From positions 281,579 through 345,578 of the forward strand of contig CANRHB010000001.1 in NCBI GenBank assembly GCA_947630325.1: DNA of 64,000 nt. The letters are read 5' to 3'. Numbering within the stretch: position 1 is the stretch's first letter; each line of letters starts with the position of its first letter. The position numbers and the translations under genes are program-made. Shown here piece by piece: positions 27,214 through 35,809 of this stretch. The notes below the pieces were generated by a model. The model had not been told where the DNA came from. It did not search any database and saw nothing but the letters and a program-made list of their open reading frames with translations. Origin of the DNA: an uncultured Clostridia bacterium. GTDB taxonomy: Bacteria > Bacillota > Clostridia > Christensenellales > Borkfalkiaceae.

Positions 27214-27627
27214 ATGGACAAAGCACAGATATTACAATTTATATCCGAACAAAAGACGGCGTTTATCGGGTCCGTCAACGAGCAAGGGTATCCCGTGATC
27301 CGCGCCATGCTTGCCCCGCGCAAGATAGACGGCAACGAAATTTACTTCACCACAAACACCTCGTCCAACAAGATCAAGCAGTATTTGGCAAACAACAAGG
27401 CCTGTATCTATTTTTATCAGCGCGGAAAGTTCAAGTATCAGGGCGTTTGCATCATCGGCGAAATGGAAGTCTGCACCGACCAAGCGACGAAGGACGAGAT
27501 CTGGCGTTTCGGCGATAAGATGTTCTATAAGCAGGGCGTGACCGATCCCGACTATTGCGTATTGAAATTCAAGGGGATAAAAGCCGAATATTATTGCGAT
27601 TTCAAGACGCAAACGATAGAGCTGTAA
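27214..27627 (+). CDS. Pyridoxamine 5'-phosphate oxidase-family (flavin-binding split barrel) protein
   Basis: 137 aa. The pattern TAFIGSVNEQGYPVIRAMLAPR followed by IYFTTNTSSNKIKQYLANNKACIYF matches small PPOx-like FMN- or F420-binding proteins. It follows the GNAT gene by 27 bp, so it is probably co-transcribed. A redox role is likely from the fold; the substrate is unknown. Confidence 0.9.
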   Translation: MDKAQILQFISEQKTAFIGSVNEQGYPVIRAMLAPRKIDGNEIYFTTNTSSNKIKQYLANNKACIYFYQRGKFKYQGVCIIGEMEVCTDQATKDEIWRFGDKMFYKQGVTDPDYCVLKFKGIKAEYYCDFKTQTIEL

Positions 27628-27642
27628 ATTTTTTGAGAAGAA

Positions 27643-27660
27643 CACGCGGGCACGCCCATA
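27643..27660 (+). repeat. Half copy of the tRNA-terminator hairpin
   Basis: AACACGCGGGCACGCCCAT repeats the left arm of the hairpin at 25599 and 26500, but the right arm is absent. It marks a third, decayed boundary of the cassette zone. Confidence 0.6.
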
Positions 27661-27723
27661 TAATCGGCTACCCGTTGACACTCTTTTTTAGAAGCCATAT
27701 CCATGATCATAAGGTGTTCAACT

Positions 27724-28041
27724 ATGCATGATACTGTAAGAATAAAATTGATTATTTTGTTACTGTCGGCAATATTGACCGGAATCAGTGTGCTTTTATT
27801 TTTTCTTGATCAGTCGTTGTCGTGGACCATTGAAAAAATTATTTCCTGTGTCATTGTGAATGTATGGTTATTTTTCATGATACCGGCGGTGCGAAATTCG
27901 TATAATCTCAATCGCGGGAAGTCTTACGCGGAGTGGTTTAGAATGGGTTTGGATTTTGGAGCAAGCGGAATTGCGATTCCCCTTCTATTGGCGCCATATT
28001 TTGGGTCAGTATATTATTTTACATTCAAAGATCGTTCATAG
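27724..28041 (+). CDS. Small three-TM membrane protein
   Basis: 105 aa from the ATG at 27724 (AAGGTG seven bases upstream). Hydrophobic helices at about residues 8-29, 38-57 and 80-98. No family is recognised. AT-rich, between a PPOx and an XRE gene in the accessory cassette. Confidence 0.65.
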   Translation: MHDTVRIKLIILLLSAILTGISVLLFFLDQSLSWTIEKIISCVIVNVWLFFMIPAVRNSYNLNRGKSYAEWFRMGLDFGASGIAIPLLLAPYFGSVYYFTFKDRS

Positions 28042-28126
28042 CACATTTGAAAAGGCGAATGTGAAGAATAGTGTCGTGACTTTTTGTGCGGAGGTTTATA
28101 TAATAAAAGGCGCAAGGAGGCACCAA

Positions 28127-28618
28127 ATGACATTCGGCGAAAAATTAAAGCAACTCAGAAAGGACAACAACTTGACCCAAGAGGACCTGGCGGAGAGGAT
28201 TTTTGTCACCCGCACGGCAGTCTCAAAATGGGAGACGGACAAAGCGCTCCCCGCCATCGACAGCTTGAAGCTCCTCTCCGAGCTCTTCCGCGTCTCCATC
28301 GACGACTTGATCTCTGACGGCGACATCGAGACAAAGCGGTTGCTCGACGAAAAACGGGCGAAGATCATGTACGACATTGCGGTCGGCTTTCTCGTTTTGG
28401 CGACAGTTTTTACTCTGCTTGCCTATTTTTTGAAACAGCCCTATTTCAACATCGGAGGAGTGAGTTCGGTCGTACTGTATATTCTCTTCGGGCTACTGTC
28501 AAAACCGCGCTACAAGCGTCTTTCGGCAAAGAAGATGCTCCTTCCGTATATCATTTCGCGCGCGGTCATTTTGCTGTTTGTGGTCGGGTTGATCGTCTTT
28601 ACGATCGTTACATTATAA
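28127..28618 (+). CDS. XRE-type membrane regulator
   Basis: 163 aa from the ATG at 28127 with AAGGAGG upstream. The HTH_3 domain covers residues 1-58 (FGEKLKQLRKDNNLTQEDLAERIFVTRTAVSKWET). Three hydrophobic helices follow (about 85-105, 110-125 and 140-162). Similar architecture to the XRE protein at 25837 and to the one at 44276, without the zinc ribbon. It is followed closely by a zinc-ribbon protein. Confidence 0.88.
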   Translation: MTFGEKLKQLRKDNNLTQEDLAERIFVTRTAVSKWETDKALPAIDSLKLLSELFRVSIDDLISDGDIETKRLLDEKRAKIMYDIAVGFLVLATVFTLLAYFLKQPYFNIGGVSSVVLYILFGLLSKPRYKRLSAKKMLLPYIISRAVILLFVVGLIVFTIVTL

Positions 28619-28631
28619 TTTGCGGAGGTGC

Positions 28632-28931
28632 ATGATGAATTTTTGCGAGGGGTGCAATATTGCTTGCGACGGGGAAAGATGCCCCAAGTGCGGCAGAAAA
28701 AAGCTCAGAGCGGTAACCGAAGATGATTTTTGTCTGGTCGCACGCGTGGATAGAATTTTCGGCGATAACCTCAAAACCAATTTGGAAAACGAACAGATAG
28801 ATTGTGTGCTCATGCCCTACGGTACGGGCGTGAAGGCGCAATTCGCTCTGCCGCTCGAAAGCTATCTGCTCTATGTCCGATATAAAAATTTGGACCATGT
28901 ACGGCAAATATTAAAGGAGAAAAACGGCTAA
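28632..28931 (+). CDS. Zinc-ribbon protein with DUF2007-like tail
   Basis: About 99 aa. The N-terminus has CEGC, a single Cys and CPKC (residues 4-24), a zinc-ribbon pattern. The rest (FCLVARVDRIFGDNLKTNLE to YLLYVRYKNLDHVRQIL) resembles DUF2007 putative signal-transducing domains. Two adjacent ATGs (28632, 28635) follow GGAGG. It starts 14 bases after the XRE stop, so it is likely in the same transcript. Confidence 0.7.
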   Translation: MMNFCEGCNIACDGERCPKCGRKKLRAVTEDDFCLVARVDRIFGDNLKTNLENEQIDCVLMPYGTGVKAQFALPLESYLLYVRYKNLDHVRQILKEKNG

Positions 28932-28994
28932 CTTTCAATTCGGCGCGCGGACAATACGCAAAAAACCTGCGCCCCATTTTGTTGATAGCAAGTA

Positions 28995-29024
28995 GCGGCA
29001 TCCCATTCGGGCGTGCCGTTTTTT
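28995..29024 (+). terminator. Terminator of the accessory cassette
   Basis: CGGCATCCC and GGGCGTGCCG pair with a bulge around ATTC, followed by TTTTTT. Its core resembles a shortened form of the tRNA-terminator hairpin at 25599. Confidence 0.75.
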
Positions 29025-29279
29025 CTACTTCGCCCGCATTGCCCGTTCCGTTCGAAAGGACGATTTCTCAAAGTGCGCGGACAAAAGAGAAAAATTCAAT
29101 CCTTTTGTATAATTTTGCACAAATTTTTGAAAAAAATAAATCTTTTGCCGTTTTTACAGTGCATTTTTTTTAGGCTTCGGCTCTTCTCATGTAGGACATA
29201 TCACCATTTTTTATAAGTTTCATTTATATATTTCCAAAAAAACGCTAAATCTTGTTATAAATAAGCGGTTGTGTTCTGC

Positions 29280-29308
29280 TTGACAATTTTTGTCCGATTT
29301 TTTAGAAT
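29280..29308 (+). promoter_or_regulatory. Promoter of the giant lipoprotein
   Basis: TTGACA (29280-29285), 17-bp spacer, TAGAAT (29303-29308), about 55 bp before the start. The preceding 29025-29279 is AT-rich with no gene. Confidence 0.75.
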
Positions 29309-29363
29309 AATTGTATAATAAGGATAGATCATCTTTCGACTACATTTTTTAGGAGGAATATCC

Positions 29364-32300
29364 ATGACAAAACTACTCAGAAAGATACTCCTGTCGGCAG
29401 TCGTACTCTGCATTTCTTTGGGGGCGGCGATTTTTGCCGCCGCCTGCGGAGAGGAAACATGCAAGTACTCCGTTACCGTGGCCTGCGAGGAGCTTTCTCA
29501 AGCGCAACTCGATACGCTCGGCGTGAAACTCGTCGGCTCGGATGGCAAAGCGAGCGAAGGCAAAACGTTGAAAAACGCGCGCGCGGACTTCGAACTCTCC
29601 CCTGCCACTTACACGGTGGAACTTTACGGCGATCTGCTTGAAGATTACACCTATTCGGCCACTTCCGTTACAAAGGAGAAACCCGACGTTACCGTGACCC
29701 TCTCGCCCAAGGCGCAAGAACCAGATGATGGCGATAAAAAAGACAAAATAGATTATACGGTAACGGTGACTTGCGAGAGCGCGCCCAACGTGCTCTCCGG
29801 CATCTCCGTGAGGATCTACGCCGAGGGAAGCGAAACTCCCGTGGCGGCGCAACCGCTCACAAACGGCTCGGCGCGCTTTTCCCTTGCGCCCGGCAACTAT
29901 ACCGTGACCCTTTCGGATACGCTCGGTATGCTTGCCGAATTCGATTATGACAGTGACATCACGCTGACGGCGGACGCCCCGAGCGTCACCGTTGTGCTCA
30001 CTCCCAAGGTCAACGACCCCATCGGAAGCGAGGACAATCCCATTGAACTGACCGACACCTTGGCGGGCGACTATGAGTTCACGCCTCAAAAAATCGAGGC
30101 CGACGTGGGCTATGATCATGTTTTTGACTATACGAAAGTTTACTACACCTACACCCCCGCCGCGGACGAGACCTACACCTTCACCAGCACGATCAATTAT
30201 CTTACCCTCACCATCGAGGACGAGAGCGGCGAAACGGTTTTGTATAACCTCTCCGGGAACGACCGTTTTTATAAGGTATTTACCCTCACTGCGGGCACCA
30301 AATACACGATGTACGCACAGATCGACGACGGAAACAGCGTTTACCACGACGGCGACCCGCTCACGTGGAAGATCCAGAGCGGCGAACAGCCTCAGCCCGA
30401 CGTGACCTTCACCGTGACCGTGACCTGCGACGACAGCGCTCTGCTTGCGACGCTCAAAGCGGGACTTTACAAGGCGGACGGCACCCTCGCCTCCGAAGAA
30501 AAGGCGCTTGTGAACGGCTCCGCGTCCTTCACCCTCGCCCCCGCGACCTACACGGTGAAACTCTCGGGCGAAGGGCTCGACGAATACAGCTATGCCGAAA
30601 AGACCGTATCCCAGGCCTCCCCTACCGCCGAAATCAATTTGACGAAAAAGGCAGACATCAAAAAGTGGAAGAGCGGCAAGGGCACCGAGAGCGACCCCTA
30701 TGTAGTGGATCCTCTTACGGGCAGATATTCGGTTCCCACCAAGGGCTTCGACCCTGTCTATATCAAGTATGTTGCGGCTGAGGCGGGCAAGTACACCCTT
30801 ACTGCCGAGAGCGACGACTTCTATATGAGCATGACACAGGGCAATACGGCTTTGGTCACCGCATACGGCACTGCGATCACGAAAACGTTTGATGTCGTGG
30901 CGGGCACCGTCATGATGGAAGTGAAAAACTGGTCGGAAAACGACGCGCCCGTAACCTTTACCATCACGCGTGCGGACGGCAGTTTCGACCCCGAATCCTC
31001 CGCTCCCTCCACCCCCGACCTTACGGCGTTTGTCGGAACTTGGACAGATGATCAAGGGCACAAGATCGTGGTCACAGCGGATTCTCTCTCCTACTTCGAG
31101 AATGACGATCCCTATGATACGACGATCGACGGACTTGAGGGCGGCATACTGAAGTTCACCTATACCGAGGAGCTTTTGGGAAACGTATTTGAATATCATT
31201 GGGGACTTGTCTTTGACGAGGCGACACTTGTGTTGGTCGATCTCGAAACTCAAGGCACAGGCAAAGACTATTACAACGGATATTATATTGTCTCTACCCT
31301 CTCCAGAGATGAGGGCGGCGACGTTGGCGGTGGCGACGTGACCATTCCCGATGGGCTCGACGGCGTTTGGACGGCAGGCACGGGCGATGAGACGACGATC
31401 AAGGTCACCTTTGCAGGCACGGACGTAATGATGACACTTTACGACGTTGACTCCTACGGTGCCGTTACTGCATATGACGCGGAATCGGGCGTGCTCACCG
31501 TTACGATGGAAGACAACACCGAATACAACTTCATCTTCGAGGACGGCGCGCTTACCCTTTATATTGATGAAGGCGACGGCGATTACACCGAGGTGCCGTT
31601 CACGAAGGGTAGCTCCACTCCCACCGAGCAGGACGGCACTGCGGCGCATCCCTTCGTTTGGGACGCCTTTGAGGGCACCCTTGAAGCGAACCTTCCCGCG
31701 GAGACTTACATTTATTACTCCTACACCGCGAAGAAGAGCGGAATCTATTCCCTCACCTACACCTTGAACGGCGGAAGTTGCAACGATCTCAACCTCTTCA
31801 TCTATCCGGAGGGAGACAGCGCCCACCCCGTGGCGTCGTGGAATACCTTCGGCCAGTCGTATGCCTTCCCTCTCACATCGGGCACCACTTACATTTTCCG
31901 TCTTAGAGATGACAGCGCAACGGCCGCGGGCGGAAAACTCTTGCTTACCGTAAAAGAGGAGACCCTCTCCTTCCCTACCGCTTATGAGGGAACGTGGGTA
32001 GACGCGGAGCAGAACCCTACATATACATTGGTGGTCAGCGGCACGACGGTTACCGTAAACGGTAGCGCCGTTTCGAACCTCACCCTCGCCTCCTTCAACG
32101 GCGGCTACACCTTTGTTTGGAATAGCAAGAACTGCAACATTGCGATCGGAAGGACGCAGAGCGGCGGCTATGAAAGCTCAATGCTCTTCACCTTCGGCGA
32201 CGGCGAAGACGACTATGTCACCCTCTATCACCCCGGAAGTGTGCCCGCGATCGAATACGGCACCGAGGAGCACCCTCAGTCCATGACGCAGAGCGACCTT

Positions 32301-33224
32301 GCCAAGGATTGGAGCGACAGCCTTTCCAAGGGTGAATACTATTGGACCTTTACCGCTACCGAAACGAAGACCTATACCCTCAGCACAACGATCGACTATC
32401 TCTGCATCACCATTACCGATACCACGGCGGGCAAAGATATTGTGGATTGGCAAACGAGCGAAAACCTCAAAGAAGTGGTATTCGAGATCACAGCCGGTCA
32501 CGCTTATGTGATCTACTACACCGACGGCTCCTCGGACATGTTCTCCAAGACTGTGACCTTTAAGATCGCCGAGGGCGGCACCATTGAAAAGGCCGACATC
32601 CCGCAGGAGATCCTTGCGATCGAATGGGTGGATGCAACGAACCCGAAGAACACCATCACGCTCTCTGTCAACGAGGTAAAGATCCACGTCGACATTCAAG
32701 GGATCCTCTCTGCCGACTATAACGGAAGCGTCACGAAAGCGGAGCAGACGGCTGACGGCTACACCATTACCTTTGCGACCGCCAGCGCAAACTTAACCCT
32801 TGTCTACAATCGTGCAAACAAAACGCTGACATTCAACGCTCCGAGTACCACATATACCTTTACCGACAAAGCGGCAAGCGGTTCGACCTGGACGGGAGAC
32901 TTGCCCGCTAAGTGGAGCGGAACTTGGGAGTTGAATGAATCCGGTGCTGTCGCCCAGAGCATTACGATTTCGGGGAACACGATCACTTGGACGACGGGCG
33001 CAGGCGCCGGCAAGACGTTCACCGTCACAGGATACGATGAAACGAGCATGGTCATCTCCTTCAAGACAAGCGACGGTTTGGCGGGAACGATCGAGCGGCA
33101 ATTCGATTATGAGAACGACGACTTCACCGCGATCAAAGTGACCTTCAACGGAACGACTTACAGCAACCTTCGAAAACAAGGTTCAACTCCCACCCCCCCC
33201 ACCCCCCAGCAATTCCTGATCTGA
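29364..33224 (+). CDS. Giant multidomain surface lipoprotein, N-terminal part (frame broken at a poly-C tract)
   Basis: 1286 aa with an AGGAGGAATATCC leader. A lipoprotein signal peptide ends in the lipobox FAAAC (Cys about residue 28), so the protein is anchored outside the membrane. Three prealbumin/Ig-like repeats (VTVTC...APATYTVKLSG, about residues 33-115, 128-210 and 345-430) alternate with PPC-like beta domains (YYTYTPAADETYTFTSTINYLT). Lipocalin-like FVGTWTDD and GLDGVWTAGTG modules follow. The frame ends in a Pro-rich linker at a C8-A-C6 tract, and the homologous modules resume in another frame. One extra C restores a reading frame of about 1880 codons. No enzyme domain is recognised; a carbohydrate- or cell-binding role is inference. 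Confidence 0.8.
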   Translation: MTKLLRKILLSAVVLCISLGAAIFAAACGEETCKYSVTVACEELSQAQLDTLGVKLVGSDGKASEGKTLKNARADFELSPATYTVELYGDLLEDYTYSATSVTKEKPDVTVTLSPKAQEPDDGDKKDKIDYTVTVTCESAPNVLSGISVRIYAEGSETPVAAQPLTNGSARFSLAPGNYTVTLSDTLGMLAEFDYDSDITLTADAPSVTVVLTPKVNDPIGSEDNPIELTDTLAGDYEFTPQKIEADVGYDHVFDYTKVYYTYTPAADETYTFTSTINYLTLTIEDESGETVLYNLSGNDRFYKVFTLTAGTKYTMYAQIDDGNSVYHDGDPLTWKIQSGEQPQPDVTFTVTVTCDDSALLATLKAGLYKADGTLASEEKALVNGSASFTLAPATYTVKLSGEGLDEYSYAEKTVSQASPTAEINLTKKADIKKWKSGKGTESDPYVVDPLTGRYSVPTKGFDPVYIKYVAAEAGKYTLTAESDDFYMSMTQGNTALVTAYGTAITKTFDVVAGTVMMEVKNWSENDAPVTFTITRADGSFDPESSAPSTPDLTAFVGTWTDDQGHKIVVTADSLSYFENDDPYDTTIDGLEGGILKFTYTEELLGNVFEYHWGLVFDEATLVLVDLETQGTGKDYYNGYYIVSTLSRDEGGDVGGGDVTIPDGLDGVWTAGTGDETTIKVTFAGTDVMMTLYDVDSYGAVTAYDAESGVLTVTMEDNTEYNFIFEDGALTLYIDEGDGDYTEVPFTKGSSTPTEQDGTAAHPFVWDAFEGTLEANLPAETYIYYSYTAKKSGIYSLTYTLNGGSCNDLNLFIYPEGDSAHPVASWNTFGQSYAFPLTSGTTYIFRLRDDSATAAGGKLLLTVKEETLSFPTAYEGTWVDAEQNPTYTLVVSGTTVTVNGSAVSNLTLASFNGGYTFVWNSKNCNIAIGRTQSGGYESSMLFTFGDGEDDYVTLYHPGSVPAIEYGTEEHPQSMTQSDLAKDWSDSLSKGEYYWTFTATETKTYTLSTTIDYLCITITDTTAGKDIVDWQTSENLKEVVFEITAGHAYVIYYTDGSSDMFSKTVTFKIAEGGTIEKADIPQEILAIEWVDATNPKNTITLSVNEVKIHVDIQGILSADYNGSVTKAEQTADGYTITFATASANLTLVYNRANKTLTFNAPSTTYTFTDKAASGSTWTGDLPAKWSGTWELNESGAVAQSITISGNTITWTTGAGAGKTFTVTGYDETSMVISFKTSDGLAGTIERQFDYENDDFTAIKVTFNGTTYSNLRKQGSTPTPPTPQQFLI
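33193..33207 (+). other. Poly-C tract, candidate slipped-strand switch
   Basis: Eight Cs (33193-33200), one A and six Cs (33202-33207) inside the coding region. Adding one base, or removing two, joins the upstream and downstream frames. A sequencing or assembly error is the main alternative. Confidence 0.7.
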
Positions 33225-35014
33225 CGGCGTTTGTCGGCACTTGGGCGGCCGATCAATACAAGGTCGTGGTTACGGCAGATTCCATCACCTACTTCGAGAA
33301 TGACGATTCCTATGATACGACGATCGACGGACTTGAGGGTGGCGTGTTGAAGTTCACCTATACCGAGGAGCTTCTGGGGCAGGAAACCGACTACCATTAC
33401 GGTCTTGTCTTTAACGGAGACGCGCTTGTTCTTGTCAATCTCGACAATACAGGCACAGGCAAAGATTATTACAACGGATATTATATTGTCTCTACCCTCT
33501 CGAGAGATGAGGGCGGCGACGTTGGCGGCGGCGACGTCGGCGACGTGACCGTTCCCGATGGGCTCGACGGCGTTTGGACGGCGGGCACGGGCGAGGAGAC
33601 AACGATCACGGTCACCTTTGCAGGCACGGACGTGATGATGACGCTTAACGGCGTTAACTCCTACGGCTCTATCACCGCATATGACGCGGAATCGGGCGTG
33701 CTCACCGTTACGATGGAAGACAACACCGAATACAACTTCATCTTCGAGGACGGCGCACTTACCCTTTATATTGATGAAGGCGACGGCGATTACACCGAGG
33801 TGCCGTTCACGAAGGGTAGCTCCGCTCCCTCCGTCTCTCTTCCCGAAGAACTTACGGGCGTTTGGACGGCTTACGACGAGGCGGAAGAAGCCACCTATAC
33901 TCTCACCTTCGACGGCGACAAGGTAACTTGGGAGACCGATTACGGTTTCGATTACATAACGACCGATCAAGGCACGGTGACCTCTTACAACAGCGAAACG
34001 GGAATGATCGAGATCGAACTCGACCAAAGCGGTAGCAGGACCCTCTTCTTCGTCGCCCAAGACAACAAGATCACGTGGACGGTGGGCGGAGATACCACTA
34101 CTTTCACCAAGAAGAATTCGTCCTCCTCCGTCACCCTTCCCGAAGAACTTACGGGCATTTGGAGCGGAGATTCGGAGGATGAGTATTACGGTAAATGCAC
34201 GCTCACCTTCGACGGTTTGAATGTGACATATGCAATTGAAGGAGCAACGACTTTCACGGGCACCGTTGCCTCGTATGACGAAGCTACCCATACGCTTGCT
34301 TTGCAACTATTGGGATACGGAGAGCCTCTTTCGCTTGTGTATGCCCCTGATGAACATACGCTCACGGATGAGATATTTAGTGTCGTACTCACCAAGCAAG
34401 GTGAAGTCGTTCCCGTGGAACTTCCCGAAGAACTTACGGGCGTCTGGACGGGCACGGGCGAGTACGATATGGCCTATGAGCTCACCTTTGACGGTTTGAA
34501 TGTGACCTTTATTGCCGATAAAGGCGGCGAAGGCGAAACTCCTTTCTCCGGCAAGGTGACCGCATATGACAAAACGAGCAAATTGCTTACGATCACGATT
34601 CCAATGGGCGCCGTTGACTTTGTGTTCGACTCCACTAAAATGACCCTCACGTGTTCCCTCATATTCCCCGTCACACTCACCAAACAGGGCGAAGTTGCTT
34701 CTGTGGAACTTCCCAAGGAGCTCACAGGCGTTTGGACGGGCACCGACGACATCGATATGGTTTATGAGCTCACCTTTGACGGTTCGAATGTGACTTTTGT
34801 CGCCAATAAAGGCGGCGATGGCGAAACAACCTTTACGGGCAAGGTGACTGCATACGACGCAACAAGTAAACAGCTTACCATCACACTTGACCAAATGGGC
34901 CCTGTTACCTTTGTGTTCGATGCCACTGCGATGACCCTCACATGCTCCCAATATTTCCTTGTTACCCTTCAACAACAGGGTTCGGTTGCAACCCCGGGGA
35001 ACTCGATTGCTTAA
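33209..35014 (+). CDS. Giant surface lipoprotein, C-terminal part in shifted frame
   Basis: The open frame begins at GCA ATT CCT GAT CTG, exactly continuing the linker-plus-FVGTW module pattern. There is no ribosome site near the first internal ATG (GTG/ATG around 33266), so it is not an independent gene as written. After one FVGTW and one GLDGVWTAGTG module nearly identical to those at 31020-31610, it has five LPEELTGVWTG modules (about 85 residues each) ending VTLTKQGEV. It ends without a sortase or dockerin signal. 601 aa. Confidence 0.7.
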   Translation, partial: AIPDLTAFVGTWAADQYKVVVTADSITYFENDDSYDTTIDGLEGGVLKFTYTEELLGQETDYHYGLVFNGDALVLVNLDNTGTGKDYYNGYYIVSTLSRDEGGDVGGGDVGDVTVPDGLDGVWTAGTGEETTITVTFAGTDVMMTLNGVNSYGSITAYDAESGVLTVTMEDNTEYNFIFEDGALTLYIDEGDGDYTEVPFTKGSSAPSVSLPEELTGVWTAYDEAEEATYTLTFDGDKVTWETDYGFDYITTDQGTVTSYNSETGMIEIELDQSGSRTLFFVAQDNKITWTVGGDTTTFTKKNSSSSVTLPEELTGIWSGDSEDEYYGKCTLTFDGLNVTYAIEGATTFTGTVASYDEATHTLALQLLGYGEPLSLVYAPDEHTLTDEIFSVVLTKQGEVVPVELPEELTGVWTGTGEYDMAYELTFDGLNVTFIADKGGEGETPFSGKVTAYDKTSKLLTITIPMGAVDFVFDSTKMTLTCSLIFPVTLTKQGEVASVELPKELTGVWTGTDDIDMVYELTFDGSNVTFVANKGGDGETTFTGKVTAYDATSKQLTITLDQMGPVTFVFDATAMTLTCSQYFLVTLQQQGSVATPGNSIA

Positions 35015-35038
35015 AATTTAGCTAAACACGGACTATCT

Positions 35039-35073
35039 CCAAAAAAACAGACGTGAAAACGTCTGTTTTTTTG
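35039..35073 (+). terminator. Terminator of the giant lipoprotein
   Basis: AAAAAAACAGACGT and ACGTCTGTTTTTTT pair around GAAA, 25 bases after the stop. Confidence 0.92.
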
Positions 35074-35127
35074 TTATGAACTGCCCCCCCATTTATGGGG
35101 ACGGCAAAGCTGTCCCTTTTAGGAGGA

Positions 35128-35785
35128 GCATGTTCTAAATTTGTCATTTCGAGCGGAGCCGCAGGCGAAGTCGAGAAATCTCGCCTTATTGTAATGCGGT
35201 AGAGATGTCTCGACTTCGCTCGACATGACATTTGAGAATTCCCTTGGCTGTCCCTAAAAGGGGCGCCAAGTGCCCACCCCTTAGTCTCCCTCCGATGGAG
35301 GGGGCATGTAAACCCACCCCCTTAATCCCCCTCCGATGGAGGGGGCATGTAAACCCACCCCCTTAGTCCCCCTCCAATGGAGGGGGTTATAATAAGGTGC
35401 CCCCTTCCCTACCCTCCCCCCAACAAGTTGAGGGGAGACAAAAGAGCCCCCTCCGTGGGAGGGGGGTAGGGGGGTGGGGCGTGTTCTAAATTTGTCATTT
35501 CGAGCGGAGCCGCAGGCGAAGCCGAGAAATCTCGCCTTATTGTAATGCGGTAGAGATGTCTCGACTTCGCTCGACATGACATTTGAGAATTCCCTTGGCT
35601 GTCCCTTGAGGGGCGCCAAGTGCCCACCCCCTTAGTCCCCCTCCGATGGAGGGGGCATGTAAACCCACCCCCTTAGTCCCCCTCCGATGGAGGGGGTTAT
35701 AATAAGGTGCCCCCCTTCCCTACCCTCCCCCCAACAAGTTGAGGGGAGACAAAAGAACCCCCTCCGTGGGAGGGGGTTATAATAA
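35128..35785. repeat. Intergenic repeat field with a duplicated block of about 300 bp
   Basis: The gene-free stretch 35074-35809 holds two copies (about 35128-35430 and 35485-35785) of the same block. Each has a palindromic unit running from TGTCATTTCGAGCG to CGCTCGACATGACA (35142-35230 and 35493-35581), then several CCCTCCGATGGAGGG-type hairpin units and a GGTGCCCCCTTCCC block. It separates the two convergent giant lipoprotein genes. No ORF is convincing. Confidence 0.85.
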
Positions 35786-35809
35786 GGTTTTTTTTGATGT
35801 GATAGAAAG

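Noticed and set aside
29373..31826. 817-aa minus-strand ORF opposite the giant lipoprotein
   Set aside because: Mirror of a codon-biased repetitive gene; lacks a signal peptide or family match, while the plus strand has promoter, ribosome site and lipobox.
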